Positions 1-8,779 of a stretch of 64,000 nt of DNA are shown piece after piece. The position numbers were made by a program, and so were the translations under genes. The notes beneath the pieces are model-generated. The model worked only from the letters and a program-made list of their open reading frames with translations. It searched no databases and was not told the origin of the DNA. This stretch comes from Natrialba aegyptia DSM 13077 (GTDB lineage Archaea > Halobacteriota > Halobacteria > Halobacteriales > Natrialbaceae), in contig NZ_AOIP01000017.1 of the NCBI RefSeq assembly GCF_000337535.1, forward strand, positions 1 to 64,000, read 5' to 3'. How positions within the stretch are numbered: the stretch's first letter is position 1; each line of letters opens with the position of its first letter.

Positions 1-18
1 GATGTGTATAAGAGACAG
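1..18. other. Nextera/Tn5 mosaic-end adapter remnant
   Basis: The first 18 bases read GATGTGTATAAGAGACAG, which is the Tn5 mosaic end used in Nextera library preparation without its first A. It is not archaeal sequence. It shows that position 1 is an untrimmed contig end and that the gene reading through it is artificially truncated. Confidence 0.96.
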
Positions 19-97
19 GGGCAACATGGACGGAACGACGGACGACACCAGCGGCGACGAAACCGAGACCGGTACCGAGACAGGCGACAACGAATAG
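19..97 (+). CDS. C-terminal tail of a truncated acidic protein
   Basis: An open frame enters from the contig edge and stops at TAG 95-97. After the adapter it encodes about 25 residues made almost only of Asp, Glu, Thr and Gly (ending TGTETGDNE). Such Thr/Asp/Glu-rich tails are common on haloarchaeal surface or lipoproteins. The body of the gene is missing, so no function can be given. An internal ATG at 26 would give a 23-residue peptide, which I consider less likely than a cut-off gene. Confidence 0.55.
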
Positions 98-215
98 TCC
101 CCTGACAGAGAGCCAGCCACCCTGAACGCAGACACCAGCACAGAACACACCAACCCCTTCCTTTTCGGTTCCCGATTCCGATCGTCCGACCCGTTCGGAC
201 CCATCAGTCAAAGGG

Positions 216-223
216 TATAAATT
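216..223 (+). promoter_or_regulatory. TATA box of the tRNA-Arg gene
   Basis: TATAAATT lies 35-42 nt upstream of the mature tRNA 5' end at 258. An archaeal start point 25-30 nt downstream would leave a 5' leader of roughly 10-15 nt for RNase P to remove. Confidence 0.7.
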
Positions 224-257
224 GGCCTGACGAATACGGACGTGATGACGAACTCGT

Positions 258-361
258 GGGCACGTAGCTCAGTCTGGACAGAGCGTCGGACTTCTATCCT
301 CATTGGGATTGCAATGGGGGAAGCCATCCGATGGTCGTGGGTTCGAATCCCATCGTGCCCG
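258..361 (+). tRNA. tRNA-Arg(TCT) with intron
   Basis: All cloverleaf elements are visible. The acceptor stem is GGGCACG (258-264) with CGTGCCC (354-360) and discriminator G361. The D-stem is GCTC/GAGC (267-270/281-284). The anticodon stem is TCGGA (286-290) with TCCGA (327-331). The anticodon is TCT at 293-295. The T-arm is 337-353 with the TTCGAAT loop. CCA is not encoded. The anticodon loop is interrupted after position 37 (A296) by a 29-nt intron, the canonical archaeal site. The mature tRNA is 258-296 joined to 326-361 and reads AGA codons. Confidence 0.93.
297..325 (+). other. tRNA-Arg intron with bulge-helix-bulge motif
   Basis: A bulge-helix-bulge can be drawn exactly. CTTC (291-294) pairs with GAAG (320-323) as the 4-bp central helix. 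It is flanked by the 3-nt bulges 295-297 and 324-326, with cleavage after 296 and after 325. Inside the intron CCTCATT (298-304) pairs with AATGGGG (313-319), including one G-T pair, around an 8-nt loop. This is the substrate architecture of archaeal tRNA splicing endonuclease. Confidence 0.88.
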
Positions 362-362
362 T
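340..362 (+). repeat. Direct repeat copy 1, 3' end of tRNA-Arg
   Basis: These 23 bases, from the end of the T-stem through the acceptor stem and discriminator plus one base, recur identically at 429-451. Sequence upstream of the repeat differs. Duplication of a tRNA 3' end is the usual footprint of tyrosine-recombinase integration. Confidence 0.85.
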
Positions 363-428
363 TATCTGCGAACGACGTGAGCAGTAACGGCACCGGGATT
401 CGAATCAGGGAGGTGTTACTGTGACCGC

Positions 429-451
429 GGTTCGAATCCCATCGTGCCCGT
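429..451 (+). repeat. Direct repeat copy 2, att-like tRNA 3' fragment
   Basis: An identical copy of 340-362 placed 89 bp downstream, not preceded by the rest of a tRNA. It looks like an attachment-site remnant. The 66 bp between the copies hold no gene but include another T-arm-like string (GGGATTCGAATC near 395-406), which suggests repeated events at this site. No integrase is seen in the window. Confidence 0.75.
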
Positions 452-598
452 GCAGAAACTATCTCCGCGTTGCGGGACTGCTCGACGAGAACGGCAACCG
501 ACGAGACAACCCTCACATTCGCAGTCGTCACGTTGGCAAGGGGAATAGCGTCTTGAACGCGTGGAATTGAATTACGACCGATAAATACGGAGAGTGGG

Positions 599-1349
<751 letters not shown>

Positions 1350-1395
1350 ACATCTGATAGTTTCAGCGGCCGGATTTTGTCTCTCTGCACTGCTG

Positions 1396-1635
1396 TCACC
1401 GATAAACTGAAACCAGTCGGTGATCGACGAGCACGAACTCCCACGCCGACGATAGTGGGGCGGACTGGGTCACAGCACGACCACTTGCGTCAGTAGTAAC
1501 GGCTACAACCGCGTTCATTGCTCCGGGAATTGCGATTCCAATGAAGACTGAACGTGAGAATTGATGCACCGACCATCGTTCAGTTCTGGCATCGGTTGTG
1601 TGACGACGAAAATCAACGCCGACCTGCTGGTCCAT
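1396..1635 (-). pseudogene. Possible N-terminal remnant of the same decayed pilin
   Basis: A 79-codon frame from ATG 1635 to TGA. Its middle part, SVFIGIAIPGAMNAVVAV, aligns loosely with the pilin helix [18 protein letters not shown]. The DNA also aligns over about 55 bases with gaps. The distance from the C-terminal remnant at 1084-1349 roughly fits one frameshifted pilin gene of normal length. It lacks the charged pre-SPVIG motif. It may instead be a short unrelated ORF; I do not recognise it otherwise. Confidence 0.3.
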
Positions 1636-1707
1636 CAATGACCAATATAGAGTTCACCAAACGATCGAAGCCACGGTACGGATACACCGGTGGAGAGAGG
1701 AGAGCGA

Positions 1708-1980
1708 CTAGCGGCTAGCCTCGAACCGCTGGAGCACAACAACCACCCTGTAGAGAAGATACGTCACGGCCAAGCCGATCCCCATCCAGAACCACGAGAC
1801 AACGATTCCGCTGTCCGCTTCCTGCCCGCCGCCGAAAATACCGATTGCTGTACAGACGAGAAGGATACTGATCACTACCTGTCGAATATGAGAACGCTGA
1901 TCGGTGGCCATACGTCCGGCATTCTGTCCGATTGCCATCACTATTACGATAACTACAACGTCGACGACGGAAACAAACAT
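1708..1980 (-). CDS. Small two-helix membrane protein
   Basis: 90 aa from ATG at 1980. Three hydrophobic stretches are visible: an N-terminal valine/isoleucine-rich run (about residues 3-17), one at about 34-50 (VVISILLVCTAIGIFGGG) and one at about 61-82 (VSWFWMGIGLAVTYLLYRVVVVL). A short basic tail (QRFEASR) follows. There is no signal peptidase site or known motif. The family is not recognised. The opposite-strand ORF here has no haloarchaeal composition and looks like a shadow. Confidence 0.55.
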   Translation of the reverse strand: MFVSVVDVVVIVIVMAIGQNAGRMATDQRSHIRQVVISILLVCTAIGIFGGGQEADSGIVVSWFWMGIGLAVTYLLYRVVVVLQRFEASR

Positions 1981-2475
1981 CAGTGGTTCGGTGTGGGAGG
2001 CGACACTCCGCTCGAGAGTTGAACGCGAGGTCTAATGGCCGTTTGGCAGCCGGGTACCGCTGTCAATCGAACGCAAATCCGGCTGCAGAGACTGCAAGCC
2101 CAGCCGCGAAGAAGGGGAACCGGGTTCGACGGCAAATCCGAGAAGTGTAAAGTGAAGTCCAAAGATCGTTAGTTTGAGCCCCGTTTGGTGACCGTCGAGT
2201 GTTGGCATCACTTCGAATATTCCGTTTCATTCACACCAGCGTTCGGATTTCGACCGGCAACGAGGTTTCGGCAGGCGACTCTCGCTCGCGAGAACGCCGA
2301 TCCGCGGTGTTAACTGAGATACGAGCGCGGGAGCGAGCGGTCCACCGGTCCGTCGACAGTACGGAGAACGTATCTGATCAATTTCGTTGCTCAGCGTACG
2401 CATGCCGCTGCTTCTGCGAGTTCAGGTCGTTCGATCCGCGCGTCGCCGGAGCGCAATCGCGGCGCAAATCGCCGG
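1981..2475. other. Gene-free stretch
   Basis: Only short ORFs with poor composition are found in either direction. No tRNA, strong hairpin or repeat was seen. It presumably carries the promoter of the membrane protein at 1708-1980 and the 3' region of the gene at 2476-2964. Confidence 0.5.
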
Positions 2476-2964
2476 TCACGCGGCGGACGACGAGTCTCGG
2501 TGAAAACCGATGCGGACGATGCCGTCGGCGAGTTCGTCCGTCGACTGTATCCGGTCGGTTCGGTACGTCGTCTCCTGGTCGAGATCGACCTCGAACGGCG
2601 GAAAGAAGAGCACTCGTTCCTGCGTGTTCTCGTATCGAATGAGGCGTGTATCGTAATCGCTCCAGTAGAGGTCTCCCAGAAACGTCTCGCCTTCCTGAAC
2701 CGAAACGGCGGGTTTGTATTCGAGGGAGGAAGAGACCACGCGAAAGCGCGCAGCGGGATAGAAGTCGTTGCCGTAGAGTCGAGCCTGGAAGTCTGGTTCG
2801 GGTTCGGATTCGGCCTCGGATTCGGGTTCCGATTCAGAACTGGACCCGGATTGCGCCGAAACGCGCGTAGCACCGATCGATCCGGAGGCGAGCGCACCGA
2901 GGAGAAGCGACCCGGTTCGCACGACCGATCGTCGCGAGACGGAGTGATGGCCTGGGTTTGACAT
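2476..2964 (-). CDS. Tat-exported hypothetical protein
   Basis: 162 aa. The ATG at 2964 was chosen because it begins a clear Tat signal: SRRSVVRTG, a hydrophobic stretch (SLLLGALASGSIGA), then an AXA-like cleavage region (TRVSAQ). The much longer upstream extension is Arg/Pro-rich and not haloarchaeal in style. After the signal comes a Ser-Glu-Pro linker (repeats of SE/PE, about residues 38-56), then a folded-looking domain of about 100 aa rich in Tyr, Arg and Glu with no recognised motif. No lipobox Cys is present, so it is probably released or held by other means. Function unknown. Confidence 0.75.
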   Translation of the reverse strand: MSNPGHHSVSRRSVVRTGSLLLGALASGSIGATRVSAQSGSSSESEPESEAESEPEPDFQARLYGNDFYPAARFRVVSSSLEYKPAVSVQEGETFLGDLYWSDYDTRLIRYENTQERVLFFPPFEVDLDQETTYRTDRIQSTDELADGIVRIGFHRDSSSAA

Positions 2965-3276
2965 AGTTGCCTCGCCGGTTGCCCGGTACTGCGTCGGTCT
3001 CGATCGCACGAGTTCACAACTACTCGCCGATCGGGAGGACCTCGCCGCTGGTACACGTCGGAACTGCATAAACGGCGACGATGAGAGTACAGGGCAGCGT
3101 AGTGGCCGGCGGGGCGTTCCTGCGCCGGGCGAACTCCTCTCCGTCGGGTTCAGGAGGGAGCTGTTCGTGCGGTCTCGGTGGCAGCACTGTCCGGGCGGGT
3201 CTAGTAACACGGATGTCACGTGGTTGGTCCCGCGTCTCTGCAGGCTTCATACGTCGCGGTAACATAGTGTAACCAC
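2965..3276. other. Divergent intergenic region
   Basis: It separates the minus-strand Tat protein from the plus-strand VOC gene and should hold both promoters. ORFs across it are Arg/Pro-rich shadows. A weak AT-rich patch (GGTAACATAGTGTAACC near 3258-3274) lies just before the VOC start and is partly self-complementary (GGTAAC/GTAACC), a possible operator. Confidence 0.35.
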
Positions 3277-3912
3277 ATGAGCGACGAGACGACACCATCG
3301 AGTTCGGTGCCGGTAACGCCGGAGCGCCCCGACAGCCCGGTCCACATGCAGGGGACCGACCACATCACGATCTGGGGGAGCAACGCCGAGGACACGATCG
3401 AGTTCTATCGCGACCTGCTGGGAATGCCGCTGGTGCTTCGCCAGCCGAACCTCGACGATCCCTCGCAGACGCACCTGTTCTTCGATACGGGCGACGGGCG
3501 GATTCTGACGTTCTTCGTCAGCGACGACCGGCCGTCGAACCGGCGCGGGCAGCGCGGCGGCGTCGGAGCCGTCCACCACCTCTGTTTCAGCGTCGACCCC
3601 GACGAGTACGAGGAGACGATGCGGGCGCTCGAGGACGCCGGCCACCAGTACAACGTCTTCGACCGGGGTATTTTCCACTCGATCTACACGACGGACAACA
3701 ACGGGCTCGTCATCGAACTCTCGGCGGACAAGTACGAGATTCCGAACGACCGCCGCGGCGAGGTGCTGGCGAAAGCCCAGGAGCTGCGCGAGTCCGACGG
3801 TGCCGAGTACGCCAAGGACGAACACCTCCGCGGAGCGATCGAGGAACTGGGACTCGAGGTCGTCGAGAACGACTTGCCCGACGCGAGCGCCGGCGTCGGT
3901 GGTCTAGAATGA
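3277..3912 (+). CDS. VOC-family (glyoxalase/extradiol-type) protein
   Basis: 211 aa with one complete vicinal-oxygen-chelate unit after a 25-residue acidic lead. It carries the first metal His in DHITI (about H29), the typical EFYRDLLGM helix, VHHLCF (H100/H101) and LVIELSADK (E147) as the third ligand. It could be a glyoxalase, ring-cleaving dioxygenase or ring-cleavage-like hydrolase; the substrate cannot be deduced. Its stop overlaps the start of the next gene (ATGA at 3909-3912), so the two are translationally coupled with the carboxylesterase. Confidence 0.9.
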   Translation: MSDETTPSSSVPVTPERPDSPVHMQGTDHITIWGSNAEDTIEFYRDLLGMPLVLRQPNLDDPSQTHLFFDTGDGRILTFFVSDDRPSNRRGQRGGVGAVHHLCFSVDPDEYEETMRALEDAGHQYNVFDRGIFHSIYTTDNNGLVIELSADKYEIPNDRRGEVLAKAQELRESDGAEYAKDEHLRGAIEELGLEVVENDLPDASAGVGGLE

Positions 3913-4586
3913 GTGACGCGAGCGACGGTATCGACGGTCCCCACCAGGACCAGCCGCTCGTCACGGCCGGCACCGAACTCGGGGACGCCACGGCCGCGGT
4001 GATCCTGGTTCACGGACGGGGTGCGACCGCCCGGAGCATCGTCCAGATGGGGCGGGAAGTCCACCGCGAGGGCGTCGCCCTCCTCGCACCGCAGGCCGAG
4101 CGCAACGAGTGGTACCCGAACTCCTTCCTGGCACCCGTCGAGTCGAACGAACCGGGCCGGTCCTCGGGGCTGCGGGCGATCCGGGATGCGATCGAGACGG
4201 CGACCGACGCCGGGATTCCGACCGAGCGCGTCCTGGTGCTCGGCTTCTCCCAGGGTGCCTGTCTCGCGAGCGAGTTCGTCGCGCGCAACCCCCGACGGTA
4301 CGGCGGGCTGGCAGCGCTGAGCGGCGGCCTCATCGGTGACGAAATCGAGGCCGACGACTACGCGGACACCGACGACGACCTCGACGGAACGCCCGCCTTC
4401 CTCGGCTGTAGCGACGTTGACCCGCACATTCCCGAGGAGCGAGTTCACGAGACGGCGCGCGTTCTCGAGGCGTTAAACGCGGACGTCACCGAGCGCATCT
4501 ACGAGGGGATGGGCCACGGGGTCAACGAGGACGAACTCGAGGCCGTCGCGGAGCTGGTCGCTGAACTCGTCTCGGCGTCGCGGTAA
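3909..4586 (+). CDS. Phospholipase/carboxylesterase-type alpha/beta hydrolase
   Basis: 225 aa of the YpfH/phospholipase-carboxylesterase family. Features are the oxyanion region VHGRGATA, the nucleophile elbow GFSQGA (Ser114), an Asp in SDVDPHIP (D169 or D171) and His203 in GMGHGVN. This is a complete Ser-Asp-His triad. The lack of a signal suggests a cytoplasmic ester hydrolase. The 4-bp overlap with the VOC gene recurs in haloarchaeal genomes as far as I recall, and a joint role in breaking down an unknown ester or aromatic compound is inference. Confidence 0.9.
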   Translation: MSDASDGIDGPHQDQPLVTAGTELGDATAAVILVHGRGATARSIVQMGREVHREGVALLAPQAERNEWYPNSFLAPVESNEPGRSSGLRAIRDAIETATDAGIPTERVLVLGFSQGACLASEFVARNPRRYGGLAALSGGLIGDEIEADDYADTDDDLDGTPAFLGCSDVDPHIPEERVHETARVLEALNADVTERIYEGMGHGVNEDELEAVAELVAELVSASR

Positions 4587-4700
4587 GGTTTCCTCGTCGA
4601 CCCGGTTTCGAGTGCAGCACCCGTCGTATCCGTTAGCAGCGACGACGTTCCGATTGACGCGGACTGGGGCTTATGCTGCTCTCCGTGCTAATACGACCTA

Positions 4701-5222
4701 ATGGCCGCGAACCGATCGGAACGGCGCGCGTTCGTGGCACGCACTGGTGCGGTAGCCGCGGGAGTGGTCAGTGCCGGCTGTCTCGGATGGGGGAATAACT
4801 CGACGGGCGACGCCGAGACCGACGAGTCGGAGCCGGTCGTCGACGTGGCGGAAGCGACGACGAACGACACCGATCCCGATACCTGGGCGTCCGTCTCGAC
4901 GGTCCGACTCGACGCTTTCGTCGGCGGGTGGGTCGGCGTCGAACCCGCACACATCGACCGCGTCGAGAATCCGACGCTCGTGCTCCTCGAGGGTCGGGAG
5001 TACGAGTTCACCTGCGAAAATCGGGATAACGTCAAGCACAACCTCGCGATTTACGACGCGGCCGAGGAGGCCGTGGATGAACTCGCGACTGGTGTCGTGG
5101 CTGACCGGGGCGAGACGGCGAGTCTCACCGTCGAAGCGACGGCGGAGATGACGACCTATATCTGCGAGCATCAGCCGGTGATCCAGCGAGGAGAGATCGA
5201 GGTTATCGATCCGGACCTGTGA
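4701..5222 (+). CDS. Cupredoxin-like Tat lipoprotein
   Basis: 173 aa. The N-terminus has an RR pair, a hydrophobic segment and a lipobox ending SAGC (Cys27), so it is a Tat-exported lipoprotein. A Thr/Asp/Glu linker leads into a blue-copper-like beta domain with the first His in VKHNLAIY (H113) and the pair YICEHQ (C155, H157). The usual axial Met about five residues after the second His is absent; Gln or another residue takes its place, as in stellacyanin-type sites. It probably carries electrons or copper at the outer membrane face. A TATA-like CTTATG near 4672 fits a leaderless transcript. Confidence 0.82.
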   Translation: MAANRSERRAFVARTGAVAAGVVSAGCLGWGNNSTGDAETDESEPVVDVAEATTNDTDPDTWASVSTVRLDAFVGGWVGVEPAHIDRVENPTLVLLEGREYEFTCENRDNVKHNLAIYDAAEEAVDELATGVVADRGETASLTVEATAEMTTYICEHQPVIQRGEIEVIDPDL

Positions 5223-5275
5223 GTGTGAGTGAGTGTGAGCGTGTGCGTTCGCGTGAGTGCGAATACGAGCGTGGG
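5221..5275. repeat. GTGAG-rich low-complexity tract
   Basis: Directly after the cupredoxin stop the sequence repeats GTGAGTG-like units with drift. It is a short, decayed simple repeat in the gap before the SDR gene, with no coding potential. Confidence 0.5.
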
Positions 5276-5378
5276 TGGGGCCGGAGTTCGGGGCCGGTGA
5301 CGGGTCGAATGTGAGGACCTATTGGCGGGGTGACTGATGGACACTACTTAGCAGACTGCTGTGGTACGACGGTCGGCT

Positions 5379-6158
5379 ATGGCACAGTCACAGATGCTCG
5401 AAGACGACGTAACGATCGTAACCGGCGGATCGAGCGGCAACGGACGCGCGATTGCGCGCCAGTTCGCGACGGAGGGATCGGATGTCGTCGTCGCGGACAT
5501 TCGAGATTCGCCGCGCGAGGGCGGCACGCCGACGCACGAGCTAATCGAGGAGGAAACGGACGCCGGCGCGACGTTCGTCGAGTGCGACGTGACGAGCGTC
5601 GGCGACCTCGAGAACGCCGTCGGCGCGGCCGACGAGTTCGGCGGCGTGACCGTGATGGTGAACAACGCCGGGATCTTCCACGGGGAGGAGTTCCTGGAGG
5701 TCGGCGAGGACGACTTCGATCGGATGATGGACATCAACGTCAAGGGGGTCTACTTCGGGGCGCAGGCGGCGGCGAATCGGATGGTCGAGGCGGACGGCGG
5801 CCGCATCATCAACCTCTCGTCGATCGCCGGGCTCGAGGGGGCTGGCGATTTCGTCACCTACTGCGGGACGAAGGGAGCGATTCGCCTGCTGACCTACGCG
5901 ATGGCGGCGAAGTTGGGTCCGGAGGGCGTTCGCGTGAACGCGATCCATCCCGGGCTGATCGAGACGACGATGACGACCGACGACGTCGAAATCTTCGGAA
6001 CCGAAGCGGAGTCGGGATACCTCGAGACGATTCCCTCACGACGGGCGGGCCAGCCCGAGGACGTGGCAGACGCGGCGCTGTATCTCGCGAGCGACCTCTC
6101 GTCGTACATCAACGGCGAATCGCTCGTCGTCGACGGCGGGCTAACGAATACGCAGTGA
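5379..6158 (+). CDS. SDR-family oxidoreductase
   Basis: 259 aa classical short-chain dehydrogenase. The cofactor motif is TGGSSGNG (15-22), followed by VNNAG (95-99), the catalytic Ser in NLSS (S147/148) and YCGTK (Y161, K165). The C-terminus has the usual SSYINGESLVVDGG. Asp at the end of beta-2 (VVVADIRD) suggests NAD rather than NADP preference. The substrate is unknown; the best guess is a glucose/3-oxoacyl-type alcohol dehydrogenase. The ATG at 5379 was taken over the upstream in-frame start because the fold begins just after it. Confidence 0.92.
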   Translation: MAQSQMLEDDVTIVTGGSSGNGRAIARQFATEGSDVVVADIRDSPREGGTPTHELIEEETDAGATFVECDVTSVGDLENAVGAADEFGGVTVMVNNAGIFHGEEFLEVGEDDFDRMMDINVKGVYFGAQAAANRMVEADGGRIINLSSIAGLEGAGDFVTYCGTKGAIRLLTYAMAAKLGPEGVRVNAIHPGLIETTMTTDDVEIFGTEAESGYLETIPSRRAGQPEDVADAALYLASDLSSYINGESLVVDGGLTNTQ

Positions 6159-6183
6159 GTCGGCTGTGCCCGTCAGGGGGCGA

Positions 6184-6600
6184 CTACCGAACGATCGTCA
6201 CCGGCATCGGGGCCCGGCGGGCGATCCGCTCTGCAACGCTGCCGAGAAGCACTCGAGAGACGCCAGACCGGCCGTGGCTGCCGACGACGATCTGATCGAC
6301 ATCGTTCTCCTCCGCGAACGCGACGATCTCACGATCCGGCCGTCCCACGACGGTTTCCGTCGTGAACTGGACGTTCTCGCTGTTTGCGAGTTCAGTCGCC
6401 TCGTCGCGGAGCGTGTCGGCCGCGGTGTCTTCTTCTTCCTTGAGGAGGTCCTGAGCGTAGTTGATGCTCGCGCCGGTCGAGCCGTCCGCGGCTTCGACGA
6501 CGCGCAACAGGATGATCTCGTCGTCCGCGTGGGTGGTGAACGCGTACTCTGCGGCCTGCTGTGCCGGGGCCGAGCCGTCGTAGGCGACGAGGATGGACAT
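6184..6600 (-). CDS. Universal stress protein (UspA family)
   Basis: 138 aa from ATG 6600. It starts MSILVAYDGS and ends with the ATP-binding signature G-x2-G-x9-G(S) seen as GSHGRSGVSRVLLGS, then PVTIVR. It is a nucleotide-binding UspA fold, probably a homodimer acting in stress adaptation. A longer reading frame extends upstream into the promoter region with non-haloarchaeal composition. It is convergent with the SDR gene, whose end lies 25 nt away. A second paralogue lies at 25799-26248. Confidence 0.95.
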   Translation of the reverse strand: MSILVAYDGSAPAQQAAEYAFTTHADDEIILLRVVEAADGSTGASINYAQDLLKEEEDTAADTLRDEATELANSENVQFTTETVVGRPDREIVAFAEENDVDQIVVGSHGRSGVSRVLLGSVAERIARRAPMPVTIVR

Positions 6601-6697
6601 CGGTATTCGTTCGTATCGTGCCGGGAGCGTATAAAAACGGCTGTCGTCACGGGTGCACGGAGACGGGTGGTACCGCTTTCGAAGCGGACAGCGTCGA

Positions 6698-7939
6698 TTA
6701 GCGGTTGCCGGTCTCGCGTCCGGTGCTGCCGTCCATGGCCGGATCGGAACCGAGCGAGAGTCGGACGAAGATCGGAATCGTGACGATCGCGATCGCGATT
6801 TCGAGGCCGCCGACGACGAGAAACGCCAGGCCGTAGCCGTAGGCGCTGGCGACGGTGCCGCCGACGAGAAAGCCGCCGAGGAAGCCGAGGCTGCCGGCGA
6901 GATTGAATCCGGCCATCGCAAGGCCGCGCTCGCGTTCGGACGCGAGATCGGTCACGAGCGCCATGGTCGCCGGGGAGACCAGCGCGCCGAGGATGCCGAC
7001 AATAACCATCGCCACGGCGGCGGTGCGTACCGACGGGGCGACGCCGACGCCGAGGATACCGAGCCCGTAGCACGCCGACCCGGCGACGATCGGGATCGTT
7101 CGGCCGATTCGATCCGAGAGCGATCCCATCGGATACTGGAGCAGGGCGAACGGCGCGAAGAAACACGCGAGCAAAAGCCCGGTCGTCCCGGCGTCGAGAT
7201 CGAACGCGTCCTGGAAGTAAAGCGTTCCCACGAGGGCGAAAAAGCCCGCTGTCATCCGATCGATGAAGCCGAACGCGTAGGGGATCGACAGCGTCGGTCG
7301 CCGGCGGACGCCCTCGAGCAGTGCCCGCGCGCTCCGGCTCGTTTCGGGCGTTCGATCGGCGAGTCGAGAGACGAGCGCGCCGACGCAGACGAGCAGTCCG
7401 GCCGCGACGAGCAACGGCGCGACCGGATCGAGTTCGGTGAGTTGGCCGCCGATCGGCGCGCCGAGGGCGGCCCCGAGGCCGATGGCGATGCCGGCCGCGC
7501 CCATGTTGCGCCCGTGGCCGCCCTCCAGGTCCATCAGCATGGTCATCGTGAGCGAGAACGCGCCGATGGTCATCGCGCCCTGGAAGACCCGCAGGAGGAG
7601 GACGCCGCCGAAGGGGATCGAGCCGATCGCGGGAACCGCCGCGAGGACGGCGTAGCCGACGGCTCCGGCGAGTGCGCTCGCGACGATGAGGGGCGTTCGC
7701 CGGCCGGTCACGTCGCTTATCGCTCCCCAGACGCCGACGAAGACGACGTAGGCGGCGAACTCGGAGACGAGAAACCACATGCTCGCGTCGAGCGTCGTCG
7801 CGGTAAGTCCCGAACCCGTCGTCTCCGCGCCCAGCACGGAGACGAGCGTGCCGATGCCAGGGTAGAGCAACAGTTGGGAGAATAACACGGCGAAGACGAC
7901 ACCCGCGAGCACCAGCCGGTCACGATCACTCGAGTGCAC
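6698..7939 (-). CDS. Major facilitator superfamily transporter
   Basis: 413 aa with about 12 hydrophobic segments in two halves. The cytoplasmic loop signature between helices 2 and 3 is visible as GAISDVTGRRTP, and its second-half copy as GSLSDRIGRTIP. The protein resembles drug/H+ antiporters or sugar efflux carriers, but the substrate is open. It is in line with the universal stress gene (97 nt gap) on the minus strand, possibly as the first gene of that unit. Confidence 0.9.
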   Translation of the reverse strand: MHSSDRDRLVLAGVVFAVLFSQLLLYPGIGTLVSVLGAETTGSGLTATTLDASMWFLVSEFAAYVVFVGVWGAISDVTGRRTPLIVASALAGAVGYAVLAAVPAIGSIPFGGVLLLRVFQGAMTIGAFSLTMTMLMDLEGGHGRNMGAAGIAIGLGAALGAPIGGQLTELDPVAPLLVAAGLLVCVGALVSRLADRTPETSRSARALLEGVRRRPTLSIPYAFGFIDRMTAGFFALVGTLYFQDAFDLDAGTTGLLLACFFAPFALLQYPMGSLSDRIGRTIPIVAGSACYGLGILGVGVAPSVRTAAVAMVIVGILGALVSPATMALVTDLASERERGLAMAGFNLAGSLGFLGGFLVGGTVASAYGYGLAFLVVGGLEIAIAIVTIPIFVRLSLGSDPAMDGSTGRETGNR

Positions 7940-8107
7940 GCTGGCCCCTTCGGACTACGGCCCTATGAAGCCGTCCGTTTCGCCGCGTAGAGCGCCGAAT
8001 CGACCAGAAGCGGTCCTGCACGACGTCCCCGAACCGAGTGACTGTCACTGAACTGTCCCGTTACGAGCCATATCGACGGCTTTTCACTGATCCACGACAC
8101 CTCGTGA

Positions 8108-8779
8108 ATGATGACATACACGCGTCGACACCTGCTGGCGATGGGTGGGGCGACCGCAACAGCGGCCCTGGCCGGGTGCTCCGGGCGGCTCGAAGGAACG
8201 CTGTCGGCGGGGCCAGCAACCGTCTCCGCGGACGCACGAGCGGAAACCGGCTACGAGGAACACACCGTCGAAGAACTCGTCGTCGAACGGACGGTCGGCC
8301 GGTTCGGTATCGAGCGGACGATCGAAGCGACCAACTGGTACGCCGAGTACGACCGCGCAATCGCCCTCGATAGCCTCGGCCTGACGCGCGTGCAAGCAGC
8401 AGTTACTGCGGTGCTTACCACGCCGCAGGTATCCGTTCTCGGACGAACGTTCAACCCCGTCGGCGACCTCTCGACGGCCGAACTCGTCACCATGATCCAG
8501 AACCGGTACGACGGGCTCGAATCCGTCGAGTTCGAAGACGAGACGACCCTCTCGATACTCGGATCCGAGACGACCGTCGATCGGTACGTGGCGGAGGCGC
8601 GCCTGATCGACGCCGGGACGACGGTCGACGTGTACCTGCAGGTGTCCGAACCGGTCGAACACGGCGAGGACTTCGTGATCTGCATCGCCGTTTATCCGCA
8701 GGCGCTCGGGTTCGAAGCGGAATCGGGCGCGGTCGAAACGATGTTCGAGGGCCTCGAACACGACGCGGAGGGCGACTAG
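8108..8779 (+). CDS. DUF6517-type Tat lipoprotein
   Basis: 223 aa. The start MMTYTRRHLLAMGG is a Tat signal, followed by ALAGC (Cys at about 24), a lipobox. The mature part carries the string TGYEEHTVEELVVERT and TTPQVSVLGRTFNPV that I associate from memory with the haloarchaeal DUF6517 family of membrane-anchored proteins. No enzyme motif is visible. The ATG could also be the second Met. It is a single gene between divergent and downstream metabolic genes; function unknown. Confidence 0.85.
   Translation: MMTYTRRHLLAMGGATATAALAGCSGRLEGTLSAGPATVSADARAETGYEEHTVEELVVERTVGRFGIERTIEATNWYAEYDRAIALDSLGLTRVQAAVTAVLTTPQVSVLGRTFNPVGDLSTAELVTMIQNRYDGLESVEFEDETTLSILGSETTVDRYVAEARLIDAGTTVDVYLQVSEPVEHGEDFVICIAVYPQALGFEAESGAVETMFEGLEHDAEGD

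Noticed and set aside
208-531. 107-aa ORF antisense to the tRNA-Arg
   Set aside because: It translates the complement of tRNA T-arms (GIRTHD-like text) and has no protein character.
1980-2162. 60-aa ORF on the minus strand
   Set aside because: Basic, Cys/Pro-rich composition and no motif; unlike haloarchaeal proteins.
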